Shown in pieces: positions 4,793-8,771 of a stretch of DNA of 8,771 nt. This DNA is from Halobacteriales archaeon QH_10_70_21 (GTDB lineage Archaea > Halobacteriota > Halobacteria > Halobacteriales > Haloarculaceae), in contig PXQM01000079.1 of assembly GCA_003021325.1 (NCBI GenBank), positions 1 to 8,771 of the forward strand, in the 5' to 3' direction. Below the pieces are notes generated by a model. That model did no database searches. It saw only the letters and a list, made by a program, of their open reading frames with translations, and was not told the DNA's origin. The position numbers and the translations under genes are program-made. The stretch's first letter is position 1; every line of letters begins with the position of its first letter.

Positions 4793-6031
4793 TCAGCAGG
4801 CGCAGTAGTACTCGCGGTCCGAGAACTCCGTCGACAGCAGCTTCGCGGCCGGACCGGGGTCCGAGGGCCGATAGACGCCGGTCGTCAGGTCGCCGCCCGT
4901 CTCGAACGCCCCGGAGAACAGCCGCTCCCAGGCGTCCCGGCCGAGCCGGTCCCGGAACCCCTCCGCCGAGGCGAGCAACTCGAGATAGTCACGGAGGTAG
5001 ACCCAGCGCATATCGTCGACGGACTCCGGCTCGTACTCCGTCTCGGTCACGGCCGCGTAGGCGGCAAGCGGGAGGTTCAGCCCCGCCTCGACCGGCAGCC
5101 CGATCCACTTCCAGGGGCGCGTGTTGATGTCCAGGAGGACGTGCGTTCCCCGGTCGCCGTCGTAGACGAACTCGGCCTCGCTGATGCCGTGGTACCCGCA
5201 CTCGTCGAGCACCGTCAGCGCGTCGTCCCGCAGCGTCGGGTCGTCGGTCGTCTCGACCAGCGCCGAGGTGCCGAACGAGAGCGGGAACCGGACCTCGGGG
5301 TTGCCGACGAACGCCAACGCGTTGTCGACGCCGCTCGGCGGCACGTAGGAGCCGACGCTGTGGTCGCGCCCCCGCTCGACGGCGACCCGTTCCTGGGCCA
5401 TGACGCGGACGTCCGCCTCCCGGGCGGCCGAGACCACGTCGTCGAACTCGGCCTCGTCGCTCACCTCGACGACGTTCGTCCCGAGGGCCTCCTCGAACTC
5501 GCGCTTGCGGGCCGGCTTGACGACCAGCGGGAACCCCAGCTCCTCGGCGGCGCGCCCGGGGCTCGTCTCGCTGAGCCGGTAGGTCTCGGGGTACGGAACG
5601 CCGAGCTCCTCGGCGGTCGCGTACAGCGACTCCTTGTCGAGCACGCTGTCGATGCGCTCCGGCCCGGCGAACGGCAGCCGGACGCCGTCGGGCGCGGTCT
5701 CGGCGAAGGCGTGCACCCACTCGTCCATGCAGGCGAAGGCGACGACCTCCCGGCCGACGGCGTCGACGACCGCCTCGACGTCCGTCCCGAACCCCTCGGG
5801 GTCGTCCAGCGGGTAGGTGACCCGTCCGGCGTACTCCACGGCGCGGGACGGCGGCGCGACGCCGTCGGCGCTCCTGTCGATCGCTATCACGGGGACGTCG
5901 GCCGCCGCGAGCGCGCGGGCGACGGCCAGCCCAGTGACGTGTGCGTTTGCCACGAGCGCCGGCGGGCGCTCGAACGTCCGCCCGTCGAGGGCGTCGAGAA
6001 GGGACTCGGTGCTCCGGACCGTGCTCGCCAT
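4793..6031 (-). CDS. ATP-grasp domain protein, carboxylate-amine ligase-like
   Basis: This is a 412-residue soluble enzyme of the ATP-grasp fold, which couples ATP to join a carboxylate to an amine or thiol through an acyl phosphate. An N-terminal Rossmann-like domain (LVANAHVTGLAVARALAAAD) is followed by the ATP-binding lysines K133 (LDKESLY) and K172 (PLVVKPARK), E214 (MAQERV), and the metal-binding set E285/E287 (SEAEFVYD) with D301, N303 and R305 in LLDINTRPWKW. All catalytic features seem present. The last residues are REYYCAC, a Cys-X-Cys at the extreme C-terminus. The ATG at 6031 has a TATA box 27 nt upstream, so it probably has its own leaderless transcript although it follows the P450 gene by 93 bp on the same strand. 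The substrate is unknown; a role in amide or peptide bond formation is family inference. Confidence 0.85.
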   Translation of the reverse strand: MASTVRSTESLLDALDGRTFERPPALVANAHVTGLAVARALAAADVPVIAIDRSADGVAPPSRAVEYAGRVTYPLDDPEGFGTDVEAVVDAVGREVVAFACMDEWVHAFAETAPDGVRLPFAGPERIDSVLDKESLYATAEELGVPYPETYRLSETSPGRAAEELGFPLVVKPARKREFEEALGTNVVEVSDEAEFDDVVSAAREADVRVMAQERVAVERGRDHSVGSYVPPSGVDNALAFVGNPEVRFPLSFGTSALVETTDDPTLRDDALTVLDECGYHGISEAEFVYDGDRGTHVLLDINTRPWKWIGLPVEAGLNLPLAAYAAVTETEYEPESVDDMRWVYLRDYLELLASAEGFRDRLGRDAWERLFSGAFETGGDLTTGVYRPSDPGPAAKLLSTEFSDREYYCAC

Positions 6032-6053
6032 GTCCGGTGAACGACGCTAACGG

Positions 6054-6061
6054 GGATAACT
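6054..6061 (-). promoter_or_regulatory. TATA box of a leaderless promoter for the ATP-grasp gene
   Basis: AGTTATCC on the minus strand is centred about 27 nt before the ATG at 6031-6029. This supports independent transcription from the upstream P450 gene. Confidence 0.45.
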
Positions 6062-6124
6062 GGCCACGTATCGGCCAGCAGTGCCGACATCGATAACGCC
6101 GAGACGGGCGCGCCGACCGCCGTC

Positions 6125-7543
6125 TCAGCCGCGCTCGGTGACGAGGAACTCCTGCCCCGGCTCCATCCGGAGGGTCATCTCCGGGGAGACCGGCGGCTCG
6201 CCGTCGGCGTCGTTCTCGCCGAGCCAGTAGAGCTCGTACTCGCGGCCGATGGTCGCCAGCGCGAGCTTCGCCTCCAGCAGTGCGAACTCCCGGCCGATGC
6301 AGATGCGCGGGCCGCCGCCGAACGGGGCGTACGCGAAGTCGTGGAGCTCCCCCCGGAGGTCGCCGTCCCACCGCGAGGGCCGGAACCGGTCGGGCTCCTC
6401 GAAGAACCGCGGGTCCCTGTGGACGTGCCGGAGCGCGAGGACGATGTGGGCGTCGGCGGGAACCCGGTAGCCGCCGAAGGCGGTCGGCTCGGTGCTGCGC
6501 CGCGGCAGCGAGTACACCGGCGGGTAGAGCCGCAGCGTCTCCGTGACGACCCGCTCGGTCACCGGCAACTCGTCGAGGTCGTCCATCGTCGGCGGGCCGT
6601 CGAGTGCGTCCACCTCGGCGTGGAACCGCTCCCGGACGTCGGGGTTGTTCGCCAGCGCCCAGAACGCGAAGGTCAGCGACGTCGTCGTGGTATCGTGGCC
6701 CGCGAAGATGATGGTCACCATCTGGTCCCTGAGCCGCTCGTCGGTCAGCATCCCGGAGTCGGCGACGCCGGCCTCCCGGAGGCCGACGAGCAGCGTCAGC
6801 AGATCGTCGGCCTCGGTCGGGTCCGCCGGCGCGTTGTCCGACCGCTCCTCGAGCAGTCGGCCGGCCTCGGTCTGCAGCGTCGCCTTCCCCGTCCGGAACC
6901 GCCGCCGGGCCGGCGTCGGCACCCAGTCGGGCAGCAGGTACGACGTCGGGACGAACCAGTCGTGCAGCTGCTCGGCGGCCCGGCGGATGCGCTCGTCGCC
7001 GTCCAGCTCGAGTTCCCGGCCGAGCACGGTCGCGAAGAGAACGTCGAGCGTCATGTCGGTGAACGCCGACTGGAGGTCGATGCGGTCGCCGTCCGACCAC
7101 CGGTCGCTCCGGCGGCGAACCTGCTCGACCATCCCGTCGGCGTAGTCGAGCACGCTGTCGCGGGTGAAGAGCGGCTGCAGCATCTCGCGCTGGGCCGCCC
7201 ACTCCTCGCCCTCGACGGTCAACAGCCCCTCGCCGAACGCGATGCGGAAGTCGTCGCTCTTCCGGAACGTCCCCCGCTCGGTCAGCAGGACGCGCTTGAC
7301 GTGTTCGGGGTGGGCGAGCGTGAACACGTCGCCCTCGCCGGGCAGCCGGGTCCGGACGACGTCCCGGGTCGCAAGCGCCCGCTCGCCGAACTCGAAGACG
7401 TCCCGCATCTGGTGGAGGAAGTGCAACCGCGGGTGCCCGAGGTTCGGGGGGTAGGGCGGCAGCGGTAACTCCGCGGGGTCGGCGTCGGCGTCCCCTTCCG
7501 CGGCCCCCGATTCGGCTGGACGGCGCGTGGTACCACTACGCAT
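6125..7543 (-). CDS. Cytochrome P450
   Basis: This is a 472-residue soluble haem monooxygenase. Counting from the ATG at 7543: the C-helix WxxxR at W115/R119 (EEWAAQREML), the I-helix oxygen-activation motif AGHDTTTT at 281-288, the ExxR pair in ETLR at 335-338, PDRFRPSRW at 384-392, and the haem loop FGGGPRICIG with ligand C415. The N-terminus has no membrane anchor but a Pro-rich LPLPPYPP. The domain resembles bacterial CYP102-like or haloarchaeal CYP174-type sequences; the substrate is unknown, and no ferredoxin or reductase gene is nearby. An ATG at 7555 would add four residues, but the TATA box at 7573-7567 is 27 nt before 7543, so the shorter start fits a leaderless transcript. It may act with the downstream ATP-grasp protein, though that has its own promoter signal. 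Confidence 0.93.
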   Translation of the reverse strand: MRSGTTRRPAESGAAEGDADADPAELPLPPYPPNLGHPRLHFLHQMRDVFEFGERALATRDVVRTRLPGEGDVFTLAHPEHVKRVLLTERGTFRKSDDFRIAFGEGLLTVEGEEWAAQREMLQPLFTRDSVLDYADGMVEQVRRRSDRWSDGDRIDLQSAFTDMTLDVLFATVLGRELELDGDERIRRAAEQLHDWFVPTSYLLPDWVPTPARRRFRTGKATLQTEAGRLLEERSDNAPADPTEADDLLTLLVGLREAGVADSGMLTDERLRDQMVTIIFAGHDTTTTSLTFAFWALANNPDVRERFHAEVDALDGPPTMDDLDELPVTERVVTETLRLYPPVYSLPRRSTEPTAFGGYRVPADAHIVLALRHVHRDPRFFEEPDRFRPSRWDGDLRGELHDFAYAPFGGGPRICIGREFALLEAKLALATIGREYELYWLGENDADGEPPVSPEMTLRMEPGQEFLVTERG

Positions 7544-7566
7544 GTCCGGCTCCACGGCGCCCGGCT

Positions 7567-7573
7567 CAATAAA
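7567..7573 (-). promoter_or_regulatory. TATA box of the P450 gene; decides its start codon
   Basis: TTTATTG on the minus strand is centred 27 nt from the ATG at 7543 and only 15 nt from the alternative ATG at 7555. Under archaeal spacing rules the transcript would start at 7543, so the shorter protein is favoured. Confidence 0.6.
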
Positions 7574-7592
7574 CGGTCGGACGACGCGAGAG

Positions 7593-7600
7593 CTTAAGTA
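7593..7600 (+). promoter_or_regulatory. TATA box of the DUF7310-like operon, leaderless GTG start
   Basis: CTTAAGTA is centred about 27 nt before the GTG at 7624. It lies back to back with the minus-strand P450 TATA box; the two are about 20 bp apart, so the two promoters may interfere or be co-regulated. Confidence 0.6.
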
Positions 7601-7623
7601 CGAAACCGGGGGAATCCAGTCGC

Positions 7624-7965
7624 GTGTCCCGGAACCAGATCGACCGCGACTCCGTCGAACGACGCCTCGAGGCCGTCGAACGCGCGCTCTCCGAGGAGAA
7701 ACCGCTCGAGCGGGCCGACCGGCTCGACGACCTCGAGGACCGCGTGGCCGAACTCGAGGCGGCCGTCCAGGCGGTTCGCGGCTACGTCGGTGAGGTGCGC
7801 GCCATCAACGAGGAGGTAGAGCGCCGGGCCGACCGCGCGCTCAGGAAGGCCGAGGCCGTCGAACGCCACGTCGGGCCCGACGGGGAGCTGGACCCGGCTC
7901 CGTCGACCGACCCCGACGACGCGGCGGACGGCGAGGACGCCGACGGCGTCTTCCGATGGGGCTGA
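7624..7965 (+). CDS. DUF7310-like coiled-coil protein, first gene of a secretion/pilus-type operon
   Basis: This is a 113-residue protein that is almost entirely helix. Residues 5-82 show heptad-like spacing of Leu, Val and Ala with dense Glu and Arg (VERRLEAVERALSEE, LDDLEDRVAELEAAVQAVRG, INEEVERRADRALRKAEAVE), a clear coiled coil. An acidic linker follows (PSTDPDDAADGEDADG) and then a short aromatic tail, VFRWG, that could be a docking peptide. There is no signal or membrane segment. In haloarchaea a coiled-coil protein of this kind (DUF7310) commonly precedes a DUF7311 protein and a type II/IV secretion ATPase, and the same order is seen here. The GTG start is supported by a TATA box 27 nt upstream. 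Its stop overlaps the next gene by 10 nt, indicating translational coupling. The role is presumably structural or accessory; this is inference. Confidence 0.82.
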   Translation: MSRNQIDRDSVERRLEAVERALSEEKPLERADRLDDLEDRVAELEAAVQAVRGYVGEVRAINEEVERRADRALRKAEAVERHVGPDGELDPAPSTDPDDAADGEDADGVFRWG

Positions 7966-8453
7966 TACGGGTCGTCCTGGCGGTCGCCCTCGCGACGGCG
8001 CTTCTGGGCGCGAGCCTCCCCGTCGCCGAGCGGGTCGAGCGGGACCGCAACGCCGCCCTGGCGACGGACGAACTCCAGGAACTCGCGCGCGCCGCCGACC
8101 GCCTGGCCGCCGACAACGACCCCGTCGACCCCGCCGCGACGCCCGCCGAGCGAATCCTCGTCGTGCGGCCGCCGACCCCGACCGTCACCGACGGCGGCCG
8201 TATCGTCGTTGACGACGACCGGCTGGCCTGGGCGCCAGCGACCGGCGACAACCGCACCGTCGAGGCGGCCGCCGCCCTCCGGGTTCCGGAGCCAATCGTG
8301 CTGGCGGAGCCGACCCGGGTGCGGCTCTCGCTGGTCCGGTCCGGCGGCGCCACGGTCGTCAGAATCGAGCGGACGAGGGTTCAAGAGGGAAGCCGCGGCC
8401 AGACGGCCCGTGCTCGGACGCCTGCTGTCAACGGAGGACGACTGCCGGTGTGA
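7956..8453 (+). CDS. DUF7311-like membrane-anchored protein
   Basis: This is a 165-residue protein with an N-terminal hydrophobic helix at about residues 3-22 (LIRVVLAVALATALLGASL), followed by an amphipathic helix (VAERVERDRNAALATDELQELARAADRLAAD) and then a beta-rich domain (ERILVVRPPTP, GRIVVDDDRLAW, TRVRLSLVRSG). The shape, a hydrophobic N-terminal helix continuing into an amphipathic one, is pseudopilin-like, but I see no clear prepilin peptidase site. The ATG lies inside the last codons of the preceding gene (10-nt overlap). The last 20 or so residues (after VVRIERTRVQEG) look like read-through into the 5' end of the following ATPase gene, which it overlaps by 44 nt; the ancestral stop may have been lost. 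Its exact role in the system is unknown. Confidence 0.78.
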   Translation: MGLIRVVLAVALATALLGASLPVAERVERDRNAALATDELQELARAADRLAADNDPVDPAATPAERILVVRPPTPTVTDGGRIVVDDDRLAWAPATGDNRTVEAAAALRVPEPIVLAEPTRVRLSLVRSGGATVVRIERTRVQEGSRGQTARARTPAVNGGRLPV

Positions 8454-8771
8454 GGCCGTCTTCGAGGGCGACCGCCTGCGGGTCGACAGCGACGACTGCC
8501 CCCGCGACGGCCGGCTCGCCGAGTCCGAAGCCTGCCGGTCGACCGTCGTCGCGGCCCTCGAGGAGCGGGACGTCGAGTCGGTCTGCACCCGTGCTGCGGG
8601 GTTCGAACGGGCCTACGAGGACGACGCCGCCGCGCTGCTGGTCGCCGCCGGACGGTTCGCCGACGCGGTCGCGTTCCACGACGAGGAACTGGCGGCCCGC
8701 GCCCGCGAGGACCCCCTCGGCGCCGCCCGGGTCGCCAGCGGCCGTGGGGACACGCTGGCGCGGGCCGCCGC
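8410..8771 (+). CDS. N-terminus of a type II/IV secretion system ATPase (partial, cut by the window end)
   Basis: A GTG at 8410 opens a frame that runs through the window end without a stop (120 codons seen). The start reads LGRLLSTEDDCRCE, then LRVDSDDCPRDGRLAESEACRSTVV, VCTRAAGFERAYEDDAAALLVAAGRFADAV and DPLGAARVASGRGD. Cysteines at residues 12, 14, 30, 42 and 59 suggest a metal-binding knot. This matches my memory of the N-terminal domain of haloarchaeal secretion ATPases that power archaeal type IV pilus-like machines, in which the Walker motifs come some hundreds of residues later, outside this window. No in-frame ATG, GTG or TTG is seen between the DUF7311 core domain and 8410, which fixes the start. 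It overlaps the upstream gene by 44 nt. The identification rests on context and this N-terminal pattern only. Confidence 0.7.
   Translation, partial: MLGRLLSTEDDCRCEAVFEGDRLRVDSDDCPRDGRLAESEACRSTVVAALEERDVESVCTRAAGFERAYEDDAAALLVAAGRFADAVAFHDEELAARAREDPLGAARVASGRGDTLARAA

Noticed and set aside
4199..6040. 613-residue plus-strand open frame
   Set aside because: Arg/Gly/Pro-rich shadow of the SRPBCC and ATP-grasp genes with no recognisable motif.
7544..7555. Alternative ATG of the P450 at 7555
   Set aside because: The TATA box would be only about 15 nt away; 7543 gives the expected 27 nt.
1..8771. CRISPR array, tRNA/rRNA, transposase or integrase
   Set aside because: No regularly spaced repeats, no tRNA-like cloverleaf and no transposase or recombinase motifs were seen on either strand.

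Overview
The window looks like chromosome of a haloarchaeon (class Halobacteria). The reasons are very high GC with strong G/C third positions, acidic proteins, several genes with a TATA-like box 26-27 nt before the first codon (leaderless transcription), and families largely restricted to haloarchaea (DUF7310/DUF7311-like proteins, a CGCGG-family RiPP precursor remnant). All identifications are by eye; no database search was run.

Layout. Positions 1-435: an AT-rich island holding a likely 34-codon leaderless gene (231-335). It is flanked by a perfect 59-bp inverted repeat, one arm at the window edge (1-59) and the other inside the 5' end of the next gene (457-515). 436-1722: alkaline-phosphatase-superfamily phosphodiesterase. 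1823-2704: CPBP-type intramembrane protease. 2705-4121: a gene graveyard, namely remnants of an unidentified minus-strand gene, a plus-strand membrane protein 5' end, a copper nitrite reductase (NirK) core, the C-terminal half of a CGCGG-family RiPP precursor, and a peroxiredoxin with an out-of-frame internal deletion. I recognise nothing in 3571-3759. 4323-4739: SRPBCC-fold protein. 4793-6031 and 6125-7543, both on minus: an ATP-grasp ligase-like protein and a cytochrome P450. 7624-8771, plus: the first three genes of a secretion/pilus-type operon (coiled-coil DUF7310-like, membrane-anchored DUF7311-like, and the cysteine-rich N-terminus of a type II/IV secretion ATPase cut by the window end).

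How parts fit. The graveyard is explained without inversions by a few deletions across an ancestral order of membrane gene (+), nirK (-), RiPP gene (+): one removed the converging 3' ends, another the diverging 5' ends. This suggests a lineage that has lost a denitrification-associated locus, although an assembly or collapsed-read artefact must be excluded. The inverted repeat at the left edge suggests a second, inverted copy of the phosphodiesterase 5' end just outside the window. Recombination between the arms would flip the promoter, the small gene and the first seven codons. The P450/ATP-grasp pair and the secretion operon are divergently transcribed from back-to-back leaderless promoters at 7567-7600.
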